Assembly (NCBI GenBank): GCA_903924465.1
Contig: CAIYBN010000018.1
Coordinates: 1-64,000, forward strand
Reading direction: 5' to 3'
Length of the DNA: 64,000 nucleotides
Source: an uncultured Myxococcales bacterium
Lineage (GTDB): Bacteria > Myxococcota_A > UBA9042
The notes beneath the pieces are model-generated. The model saw nothing but the letters and a program-made list of their open reading frames with translations. It was not told where the DNA came from and did no database searches. Shown in pieces: positions 1-7,033 of the stretch. Made by a program: the position numbers and the translations under genes. Position 1 is the stretch's first letter. Each line of letters starts with the position of its first letter.

Positions 1-130
1 GGGTACGTTACCCACGTGTTACTCACCCGTGCGCCGCTTTACTTAGGATTGCTCCCTTTCTCGCTCGACTTGCATGTGTTAGGCACGCCGCTAGCGTTCG
101 TTCTGAGCCAGGATCAAACTCTCTGATAAT
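1..130 (-). rRNA. rrs: 16S rRNA, 5' end only (partial)
   Basis: Read on the minus strand, the window edge is the first ~130 nt of a small-subunit rRNA. The universal 27F primer site lies at 103-122, followed by the conserved AACGAACGCTAGCGGCGTGC block and the CACATGCAAGTCGAGC stretch, ending near the GGGTGAGTAACACGTGG region. The mature 5' end is set at ~130 by analogy with E. coli numbering, where AGAGTTTGAT starts near base 8. The rest of the gene, and any 23S/5S or spacer tRNAs, lie outside the window. The short hypervariable part resembles delta-proteobacterial/Myxococcota 16S, but too little is present for placement. Confidence 0.96.
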
Positions 131-200
131 AGTACCGTACTTCCAGCCTTAGCCGGAGCACGTAATTGTCGTGGCCCGTAACATATATTGGTTTGCTATC

Positions 201-215
201 CAGTTTTCAAAGAGC
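201..215 (-). promoter_or_regulatory. boxA-like rRNA antitermination site
   Basis: On the minus strand this reads GCTCTTTGAAAACTG, close to the boxA core GCTCTTTAACA of bacterial rRNA leaders. It lies ~70 nt upstream of the 16S 5' end and downstream of both predicted promoters, the expected place for loading NusB/S10 antitermination factors. The call rests on the motif and position only. Confidence 0.65.
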
Positions 216-277
216 GAGTCTGTAACCGATGAACTTTGCAGTTTTTTCGGTTCGCTGCTTGGTCAGGGCGCTTGGCC

Positions 278-615
278 CCGGCGTTTGCAGCGGATGAGCA
301 GTGTGCGCTGGGTCGGCGTCGTTGTCAAGAACCTTTTTCGGGCTCCCGAAACATTTTGCCGATTCGTTCCGCTTCAACCGCGCCTGGCGTTTGGTACGCT
401 GGCGGGCAGAAGGTGCTTTGTTCCGGTGAACTGTCGGTGACAGTTGTCGGAGCGCGGCTGGAACGGTCGGCCGTTGCCGGCTTCGTTCACTGAGCTTTTC
501 GACCTCTCGTTGTGGGCTGACGCTGAAAGCGTCCGCGTTTCAACAAGTTGTCAATTCGCCGCGTTTGGTTGCCAGCTGCGCGAAGCAGCCGGCGTTGGCG
601 GCGGATGAGCAGTGT
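278..615. repeat. 27-bp direct repeat pair carrying rrn promoter -10/start regions
   Basis: Two 27-bp segments, 278-304 and 589-615, match at 25 of 27 positions. Each covers the start-side flank and the -10 hexamer of one of the two tandem rRNA promoters. The repeats are 311 bp apart in the same orientation. They look like a duplicated promoter unit whose -10 and initially transcribed region are conserved while the sequence between has diverged. Confidence 0.7.
300..328 (-). promoter_or_regulatory. rrn promoter, proximal copy
   Basis: On the minus strand: TTGACA (328-323), a 17-bp spacer, then CACACT (305-300), followed by GCTCATCCGC. The -35 is a perfect sigma-70 consensus. The -10 matches 3 of 6 positions but is nearly the same as the better TACACT of the distal copy. 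The GC-rich segment after the -10 is typical of growth-rate-controlled stable-RNA promoters (inference). Confidence 0.55.
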
Positions 616-639
616 AGGGCCTGATGCTTTTCGTGTCAA
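611..639 (-). promoter_or_regulatory. rrn promoter, distal copy
   Basis: On the minus strand: TTGACA (639-634), exactly 17 bp, then TACACT (616-611), followed by the same GCTCATCCGC start region as the proximal copy. Perfect -35, 4/6 -10 and ideal spacing make this the strongest promoter candidate in the window. It would give a leader of ~480 nt before the mature 16S. Confidence 0.7.
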
Positions 640-934
640 GCGGGTGACGGTTTCGGTCCGATCCTGCGTTCAGGTCTGCGTCTGACGGCTCTGCGGTGAT
701 CATCGGGTGGGGCGCAAATACCATTTGGCGCGCAACATCGCGTGTCGGATATGGAATTGCACACGCGCTTTCGCGTTCGGAGGCTGCCGAGGCGTTTTGA
801 CGGCGAGCGGCGTTCGGTAGCGTATTTGCCGGCTGGATGGTTGACGCTAGGCGCCAGTTTCCTTAGCGTTCTCCCAGTGGCCAGCGGCGTCCTGCCGTCA
901 TGCCCGGTGCGTACGCGCACACAAAGAGGTTGCC

Positions 935-2482
935 ATGTGGTTTTGGTCATTCCGGCGTCCCGGGTTCGCGATCGCAGTCGTGGTGCTCATGGGGGGGTGC
1001 AGCGCCAAGGCGGCGGGCGACAACGATGTTTCGGTGACGGCAGGCGACACTGCGGTCGGAGATGACGGCTTGGGCACTCCGGATGGCGGCGATGCTGGCG
1101 TCCAGGCGGACATCGGCGGACCTGTTCAGGTGACTGAGGACTTTTGGGTCGCCTACCAGCGCCACCAGCGCGTCGTCGATCCAGGTGCGACTGCCTATAG
1201 TGATCTGGTACTTACGGCGTGGCAGAACACGAAGCTCGGCGATTCGGCCGGGATTTCGAAGTTCGGCATGGGCGTGAGCCCGCTGGACACGGCCAAGCCG
1301 GCCTTTGAGTTCACCAAATCCTCCTTCAAAGCGCAGGGTTTGAGCTGCGACTTCGGTTGCCTTATCAGCCGCGATCTGGCGTATGTGGCCGTCGCGACGG
1401 GTGACGCAACAGCCAGCGGGTACCAGTACCAGCTGGGCACGTTGAACAAACAACTTGCTGTGTTTATTGGTAAATTTGGCACGATTGACAACGTCATCGA
1501 TATCCACTTTGGCGGCGGCGACCTCTTCTATTCCGTGCGCGGCGACTGTCAGGGCGGTGACACGGTTTGCCAGTACGCGATCCACAAGCGGTACCTGGCC
1601 AACGCGTTGCCCAACGGCCCGACTGACACGGTGCTCATTCCCAAGATGGCGCCGGACGGCGATTCGGATGTCGTGAAGGACACGACCTACGGCGGTCACT
1701 TTCAGGTCAGCGACGACGGCAAGACCATTGTCATCCTGACGCCGACGATCCGCTCGGTGAAGGTTTACGCCTGGCAGAACGGCAACCTTTCGAAACTGGA
1801 CTACATTTGCGAGCATCCCAACGGTACGGATTGCAGCGGTACGGGCTCGCAGTATCACGACACCGACAAGGTCGCGATTAGCCCGGACGGTAAGACGGTC
1901 GTGCTGTTCACCATCGTCGATCGCTTCTTGCGGGCACGGAAGTACGTGATTGGCACGGAGGTGGCGCCGACATTTTCCAATCTTGTCGAGGTTCCGGCGG
2001 GCAATTACCTGCAGCAGGCCTGCTCCGTGGTGCAAAAGAGCGGCTGGCAGCACGTGCAAGTGCTTGGAACGCCGTATTTTTCCGCTGACGGCCAGTTTGT
2101 TTACCACCTGGGCTCCAGCCATTGCTCGGACGCGCCGACGGACAAGGATTTCACCGACATCATGGCGCTGCCGGTGGCGAAGATCGGTGACGCGATCGGG
2201 CCCGGTGATTGGCTCAATTTGACCAAGAATCCGCGGGACAACTCCACGAACAACCGCAAGATCTTCAGCTTCAGCATGTCACCCGCCCGCCAGGTGTTTC
2301 TTATCTCGGCGACGGCGACGGTCGACCAGAACGGCGACCCGATCAAGGACGGCACGAGCCGCGAGCTGAAGGATACAGAGCTCTATACGCTGACCGTCGG
2401 CGATACTGCCTGGCACGCTGTCACCAACGAGCTGACCTACGACGCGCTCCTGCCGCAGTCCGTGCTGCCGGTTACCCCGTAA
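935..2482 (+). CDS. Lipoprotein with TolB/PD40-like beta-propeller repeats
   Basis: A 515-residue protein with a hydrophobic signal (residues 9-21) ending in lipobox LMGGC, so Cys22 should be lipidated. An Asp/Gly-rich linker (23-~60) follows. The body contains several segments of the kind VAISPDGKTVVLFT and FQVSDDGKTIVIL, the PD40/TolB beta-propeller pattern, so a six- or seven-bladed propeller exposed at the cell surface or in the periplasm is likely. The start has AAAGAGG seven bases upstream. It is transcribed away from the rRNA operon and converges on rlmH with a 9-bp gap. The specific function and ligand are unknown. Confidence 0.75.
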   Translation: MWFWSFRRPGFAIAVVVLMGGCSAKAAGDNDVSVTAGDTAVGDDGLGTPDGGDAGVQADIGGPVQVTEDFWVAYQRHQRVVDPGATAYSDLVLTAWQNTKLGDSAGISKFGMGVSPLDTAKPAFEFTKSSFKAQGLSCDFGCLISRDLAYVAVATGDATASGYQYQLGTLNKQLAVFIGKFGTIDNVIDIHFGGGDLFYSVRGDCQGGDTVCQYAIHKRYLANALPNGPTDTVLIPKMAPDGDSDVVKDTTYGGHFQVSDDGKTIVILTPTIRSVKVYAWQNGNLSKLDYICEHPNGTDCSGTGSQYHDTDKVAISPDGKTVVLFTIVDRFLRARKYVIGTEVAPTFSNLVEVPAGNYLQQACSVVQKSGWQHVQVLGTPYFSADGQFVYHLGSSHCSDAPTDKDFTDIMALPVAKIGDAIGPGDWLNLTKNPRDNSTNNRKIFSFSMSPARQVFLISATATVDQNGDPIKDGTSRELKDTELYTLTVGDTAWHAVTNELTYDALLPQSVLPVTP

Positions 2483-2491
2483 GATCAGGCA

Positions 2492-2962
2492 CTAGCGGTG
2501 GTAGGGCAGGCCTTTCCAGCGCGCCACAGCCCGATACAGCTGTTCGATCAGCACAACTTCCGCGAGTTCATGTGGCAGCGTCATCGGCGAGAGCGACAGC
2601 TTGGTCCGCGCCTGCTGCAGCAGCACCGGTTCGTGGCCATCCGGTCCGCCGATCGCGAAGACGAGGTCCTTGCAGCCCGTTTCGGCAAGTCCTTTGAACC
2701 AATCATAGAACGCGTCTGAATCCAGTCGCTGCCCGGCAGCGTCCAGCGCCACGAGATGCGCGCCGCCCGGCATCGCCAGCAGCATCGCCTCGCCTTCCTG
2801 CTTGCGCGCTGCCAGATCGACACCGCCTTTGTGGCGTTTGGCCTCGCGCACGCCCATGCGCACCAGCGGCAGCACGCGCGAGATCCGTGCCGTCAAATCC
2901 TGCGACCAGGCGATCGCCGCGGGATGATGAAGCTTTCCGGGCGTGAGGATGTGGACTTTCAT
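2492..2962 (-). CDS. rlmH: 23S rRNA pseudouridine-1915 N3-methyltransferase RlmH
   Basis: A 156-residue SPOUT-class methyltransferase, the usual size. It carries the family signatures FAIGGPDG (the SAM-binding knot, around residues 104-111), LPHELAEVVLIEQLYRA, and the C-terminal GLPYHR ending. RlmH methylates pseudouridine 1915 in helix 69 of 23S rRNA in assembled 70S ribosomes, using SAM. In many bacteria rlmH directly follows rsfS; here an oppositely oriented GH5 gene separates them. The ATG has a GAGG about eight bases upstream. Confidence 0.95.
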   Translation of the reverse strand: MKVHILTPGKLHHPAAIAWSQDLTARISRVLPLVRMGVREAKRHKGGVDLAARKQEGEAMLLAMPGGAHLVALDAAGQRLDSDAFYDWFKGLAETGCKDLVFAIGGPDGHEPVLLQQARTKLSLSPMTLPHELAEVVLIEQLYRAVARWKGLPYHR

Positions 2963-3127
2963 GGCGCGACCTCGGTCCGTCCGGACCTATGGCCGCGGAT
3001 TGCGCGGCAGTTCGCCGCCGCCGTCAACTGGCGGGTGGCGCACGCGCGCGTCTGGCGACGCCATTTTCACTGCAACTTCCCACACGCGACCAAGCGGTTA
3101 TGATGCGGGCTCCACTTTGGAGGTTCC

Positions 3128-5083
3128 ATGTTCCGTCGCCTGTTGTTGCCCGCTCTGATCTGGACCGTCGCGTGTTCACCCGCTGCCAAGACGTTTTCGC
3201 CACCCGAGGACATGCCGTTCCTGCACGTCGTCCACACGCCTGGGCAACTGCCGTACATCGCCGATTCGTACGGTCGCCAGGTCGTGTTGCGTGGCGTGAA
3301 CAGCGAAGGCCTCGAAGACGAGGCGTGGCGCAGTGATGCGAACCAGAAGCCGATGTACTACCCGACCGACCCGGCGGCGTATCTCGGCAAATGTCCTGCG
3401 AATTCCAACGAAGTGGCCGCGCCGCTTTGTGAGGTCGACGCCGGCAAGGGTCGCTATGAACAGTCCGCCGCTACGACGTCGCAGAACGATTTTGCGCAGA
3501 TGCGCCAACGCGGTCTGAACTTTGTTCGGCTGGCGCTGTCGTGGAGCCAGTTGGAGGCTGAGCCGGGCAACTACAAGACGGCGTACCTGGAGCAGGTCGC
3601 GCAAGTTGTGTCGTGGGCCAAGGAGCAAGGCGTCTACGTGTTGCTGGACATGCATCAGGATCAGTACTCGCGATCGATTCAAGCCGATCCGGCCAAGCCA
3701 TGTGCCCAAGGCACCGATCCATCAGGCGGTTTTGACGGTGCGCCGGCCTGGGCGGTGATCGCTGACGGCAAGCCATCGTGCGCCTCGTTCGGCCAATCGG
3801 TGCTCAATGCCGCAGTCTCCGGGTCTTTTGACAACTTCTGGAAGAACGTGCCTGTCACCGTTGCGCAGGGCGATGCGCCGGGCACGGGCTTACAAGACCA
3901 CTGGATCGGCGCGATGGCGGCCTTGGCCAAGCGCTTCAAGGATGAGCCGGCGGTGATCGGCTACGAGATCATCAACGAGCCGCAGCCGGGCGGCTTCGCG
4001 GCGTATGACGTGAGCGACGGCTATCTGTACCCGTTCTACACCCATGTCGTGCAAGCACTCACCGGCGTGCGGGACGGCCTGCCCGATTGCCCCGCAGCCC
4101 TGCCCGCCCAAGCCACGTGTGCCTATCCGGATCTGGCGATCCACGACACCAACCACCTGATCTTCTTCGAGCCGATCGCCATCCGGAACCTGATCGACTA
4201 CTCGCCGCAGCATTCCAAGGTCTTCTCCAGCTATCCGAATCTTGTGTTCGCGCCGCACACGTACAGCCACATCTTCACGATCGACTCGTCGTTTCTCGGT
4301 TTCAACGCGCACAACAGCCCATACCCGCCCAACTACGACTACGCCTATGCCACCGCCGCCTCGGAAGCGTTGGCGATGGACACCGCGGTATTCGTCACGG
4401 AATTTGGCGGCGGATCCGGTGATGACGCGCTGATCCTGGCGGGAGAACTGCGGGCCCAGGAGCATTGGGCCATCGGCAGCGCGCTGTGGACATGGAAATC
4501 AAACTGCTCGCTCGATCCCACGGGGACGTGCGATGGCCCTTGGTGCTATTTCGCCACGGCGCCCAGCGGACCTGGTCCACAGCCACAAAATGGCGCGCCA
4601 CAGCCGTCGCGCGAGAAGTATATGGTGCGTGTTTACCCTCGCGCGGTGGCTGGGCGGCTCGTCGACTACGCATTTGACCCGGATACGCACGCATTCGCGC
4701 TGCACGCCACGCAAGCAGGCGCGACCGCCACCGGCGACAAAGCGCATGAAACGCTGGTCTGGATACCGCAGGACGTCACCAGCGCCGTCGCGGTCAGCGG
4801 TGCGGCGGCGATCGACGAGGTTGTGACGATGCCCGACGGCAATCGATTCGCGTGGATCGCGCCAACGGCGGATGGCCCGTACACCGTCACCGTCGGCGAT
4901 GCGGCGGCGCTGGACGCGCAGTTGTCGGCCGCGCCCGCGCGCCAGCCCATTGATCAGGCGACCGCATCGGCGACGTTCAAGAAGTTCGTGGTGGATTTGC
5001 AAAGCAGCCCGGATCAGAACCTGGCGACGAAAGCGGCGCTGCTTCAAGGAATCGTCGAAGACGTCTTCAAGATCGCCTGGTAA
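3128..5083 (+). CDS. GH5-family endoglycoceramidase-like lipoprotein
   Basis: A 651-residue secreted glycoside hydrolase. The N-terminus (MFRRLLLPALIWTVACSP) is a short lipoprotein-like signal with Cys16. The TIM-barrel core shows LRGVN near residue 56, LLDMHQD at 172-178, GFDGAPAW, the acid/base in INEP (Glu284) and the nucleophile in VTEFGGG (Glu425), followed by LWTWKSNC. The DMHQD and GAPAW blocks resemble the endoglycoceramidase branch of GH5, which cleaves the glycan-ceramide bond of glycosphingolipids; the substrate here is an inference. The C-terminal ~170 residues would form the beta-sandwich usual in this branch. GGAGG lies five bases before the ATG. The gene converges on rsfS with only 4 bp between stops and interrupts the rsfS-rlmH pair. 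Confidence 0.85.
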   Translation: MFRRLLLPALIWTVACSPAAKTFSPPEDMPFLHVVHTPGQLPYIADSYGRQVVLRGVNSEGLEDEAWRSDANQKPMYYPTDPAAYLGKCPANSNEVAAPLCEVDAGKGRYEQSAATTSQNDFAQMRQRGLNFVRLALSWSQLEAEPGNYKTAYLEQVAQVVSWAKEQGVYVLLDMHQDQYSRSIQADPAKPCAQGTDPSGGFDGAPAWAVIADGKPSCASFGQSVLNAAVSGSFDNFWKNVPVTVAQGDAPGTGLQDHWIGAMAALAKRFKDEPAVIGYEIINEPQPGGFAAYDVSDGYLYPFYTHVVQALTGVRDGLPDCPAALPAQATCAYPDLAIHDTNHLIFFEPIAIRNLIDYSPQHSKVFSSYPNLVFAPHTYSHIFTIDSSFLGFNAHNSPYPPNYDYAYATAASEALAMDTAVFVTEFGGGSGDDALILAGELRAQEHWAIGSALWTWKSNCSLDPTGTCDGPWCYFATAPSGPGPQPQNGAPQPSREKYMVRVYPRAVAGRLVDYAFDPDTHAFALHATQAGATATGDKAHETLVWIPQDVTSAVAVSGAAAIDEVVTMPDGNRFAWIAPTADGPYTVTVGDAAALDAQLSAAPARQPIDQATASATFKKFVVDLQSSPDQNLATKAALLQGIVEDVFKIAW

Positions 5084-5087
5084 CGCC

Positions 5088-5666
5088 CTACTCGATTTCG
5101 GTCAGCTCTTCGGGTTCATCGTCCCGGGCCAGCGCCGCAAGTTCGAGCGCTTCCTCGTCTTCCTGCGCCGCTTCTTCATCGTCGACCAGCGCTTGGGCGT
5201 CGCCCGCCTGCCACTTGACGCCCTGCCAGACCAGATCGTCGTACGATTCGACTTCGCTTTCCTCACCGCCGATCTCGTGCACCCACGCCGGCTCTTCCAG
5301 CGTCAGCTGCGGCGCGTCGGCAAACAGCCGCTCCAGTTCGTAGTACGCGCGGACCGGCTTGTGGAAAATGTGCACCACGATATCGCCAAAGTCGATCAGC
5401 ACCCAGCGCCCGGTCCGCCGCCCTTCCTCGCCGATCGCCTTTTGCCCGAGCTTCTTGCGCACCTCGTCTTCCACGTTGTCCGCGATCGCCATCGCCTGCC
5501 GCTCATTGCGTGCCGAGGCGATCACCATGAAATCCGTGTATTGCACGATCTCTTTGACCCGAATGGCCACCACGTCAAAGCCTTTCTTTTCCCAAATCGC
5601 CTCGACCACCGTCAACGCAAGTTTCCGGGAATACTCCGCACTGTCTGTCATCACGCTATCTGTCAT
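5088..5666 (-). CDS. rsfS: Ribosomal silencing factor RsfS with acidic C-terminal tail
   Basis: The first ~115 residues match RsfS: VKEIVQYTDFMVIASA, an ARNERQAMAIADNVED stretch, and GRWVLIDFGDIVVHIF. RsfS binds ribosomal protein uL14 and blocks 30S/50S joining when nutrients are scarce. The protein is 192 residues, well over the usual ~110-120; the extra C-terminal ~70 residues are very acidic (DDEEAAQEDEEALELAALA) and probably disordered. The start has GGAG six bases upstream. It follows proA by about 12 bp and is almost certainly co-transcribed with it. The nadD gene often found between them is absent. Confidence 0.93.
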   Translation of the reverse strand: MTDSVMTDSAEYSRKLALTVVEAIWEKKGFDVVAIRVKEIVQYTDFMVIASARNERQAMAIADNVEDEVRKKLGQKAIGEEGRRTGRWVLIDFGDIVVHIFHKPVRAYYELERLFADAPQLTLEEPAWVHEIGGEESEVESYDDLVWQGVKWQAGDAQALVDDEEAAQEDEEALELAALARDDEPEELTEIE

Positions 5667-5678
5667 CTGTGCTCCAAT

Positions 5679-6953
5679 CTACTGCCGAATGTGACCCTCG
5701 CCGACCACCAGCCAGCGCTCGGTCGTCAACGAATCCAGGCCCATCGGCCCATACGCATGCAACTTTGTCGTCGAAATGCCGATTTCCGCGCCCAGGCCGA
5801 GGCAACTGCCATCGTTCAACCGCGTCGAGGCATTCACGACCACGCAGGACGCATCGACGCCCTGGGTGAACCGATGGGCGGCCGCGATGTCGCGGGTGAG
5901 AATGCCTTCCGTGTGCCGCGAGCCAAAGCGGCGAATGTGGCTGATCGCGCCATCCAGATCGTCGACGACGTGCATCAGGCAGATCAGATCAAGGAATTCC
6001 TGACCATAGTCATCCGGTTGCGCCGCCACCGCCTGACCGCCCGCGTGCGCCAGCGTCCGCTCGCATGCGCGCACCTGCACGTGGGCCGCCGTCAGCGCGT
6101 GCACCAACATGGGCACGGCTTCATCGGCGATCGCGGCGTCGACCAGGATCGCCTCCAGGGCATTGCACACGCCCGGCCGCTGCGCTTTGGCATTGACGAC
6201 CACGCGCGTCGCTTGGGCCAGATCCGCCGCGCTGTGCACGTACAGATGACACACACCTTGGTAATGCTGAATCACCGGCACGCGCGCGACTTGCTGAATA
6301 AAATCAATCAACGCCGTACCGCCGCGGGGAATGCACAAATCCAGCCCGTCGCGCTCGGACACCAAGGCCTCAATCGCCTGACGCTCCTCCGTCGCTGGTT
6401 GCTGCACCGCGTTCACCGGCAGCCCCACGTCCTGAAGCGTCGATCGCAGCACGGCGATCAACGCCGAATTGCTGTGCTGCGCCTCGGAACCGCCGCGCAG
6501 CACGACGGCATTGCCGGCTTTCAGGCACAACGCGGCGGCATCGATCGTCACATTCGGCCGTGACTCATAGACCATGCCGATGACGCCAAGCGGTACGCGC
6601 TGTTTGCGCACCTCAAAACCCTGCGGGCGCACTTCTCCCGACGTCACGCGTCCCACCGGATCCGCCATCGCCGCAATCTCGTGCAGCGCCGTCACCAGAC
6701 TCTGGATGCCGCGATCGTCCAGGCGCAGGCGATCCACCATCGCACCCGAACGTCCAGCCTCCACGGCATTTTGCAGATCCAGTTGGTTCGCGGCGAGGAT
6801 CGCTTCACTTCCGGATTGCAGGCGCTCAGCCAGAACGTGCAACCACCGGTTCTTCAGCGCACCCGGCGCCTGCGCCATCGCCCACGAGGCCTCGCGTGCG
6901 CGTTGCAGCACAGCACGGGTCTCGATTCGCAGGGCTTCTGGCAAGTGGCTCAC
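5679..6953 (-). CDS. proA: Gamma-glutamyl phosphate reductase ProA
   Basis: Aldehyde-dehydrogenase-superfamily enzyme of proline biosynthesis, reducing gamma-glutamyl phosphate to glutamate-5-semialdehyde with NADPH. Diagnostic blocks are PLGVIGMVYESRPNVT, AVVLRGGSEA, IPRGG, the catalytic cysteine in QRPGVCNALE, and the terminal GPMGLDSLTTERW. The frame is open to a TTG at 7013 (444 residues), but the GTG at 6953 gives 424 residues, the usual length, starting just before the conserved AREAS helix. Neither start has a strong ribosome-binding site, so the 5' end is uncertain. It leads the proA-rsfS pair; proB is not adjacent and must lie elsewhere. Confidence 0.93.
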   Translation of the reverse strand: MSHLPEALRIETRAVLQRAREASWAMAQAPGALKNRWLHVLAERLQSGSEAILAANQLDLQNAVEAGRSGAMVDRLRLDDRGIQSLVTALHEIAAMADPVGRVTSGEVRPQGFEVRKQRVPLGVIGMVYESRPNVTIDAAALCLKAGNAVVLRGGSEAQHSNSALIAVLRSTLQDVGLPVNAVQQPATEERQAIEALVSERDGLDLCIPRGGTALIDFIQQVARVPVIQHYQGVCHLYVHSAADLAQATRVVVNAKAQRPGVCNALEAILVDAAIADEAVPMLVHALTAAHVQVRACERTLAHAGGQAVAAQPDDYGQEFLDLICLMHVVDDLDGAISHIRRFGSRHTEGILTRDIAAAHRFTQGVDASCVVVNASTRLNDGSCLGLGAEIGISTTKLHAYGPMGLDSLTTERWLVVGEGHIRQ

Positions 6954-7033
6954 AGGCGGATGCTCAGGTCGTTGGACCGTGAGCAGGGTAGGAGGAGGCG
7001 GGGTGAACGTCAACGGTCAACCCCGCGAACGTG

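Larger units (their letters stand above)
131..934 (-). other. rRNA operon leader and promoter region, no protein gene
   Basis: These ~800 bases separate the 16S 5' end from the divergent lipoprotein gene at 935. They hold a boxA-like antitermination signal and two near-identical tandem promoters (separate entries), all pointing toward the 16S gene. Short open frames here lack ribosome-binding sites, have arginine-rich translations and overlap one another in several frames, so they are taken as noise. The 5' arm of an rRNA processing stem is expected here but cannot be confirmed without the 3' side of the 16S gene. Confidence 0.8.

Noticed and set aside
171..493. Small overlapping frames in the rRNA leader
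   Set aside because: No ribosome-binding sites, several frames at once, and they lie in the promoter-leader zone.
549..554. A third rrn promoter (TTGACA on the minus strand)
   Set aside because: At 16-18 bp spacing no acceptable -10 is found (CGCTTT).
947..2122. A 391-codon minus-strand open frame
   Set aside because: Antisense shadow of the propeller lipoprotein; composition Arg/Val-rich.
4872..6563. A 563-codon plus-strand open frame
   Set aside because: Antisense to rsfS and proA, both clearly real by conserved motifs.
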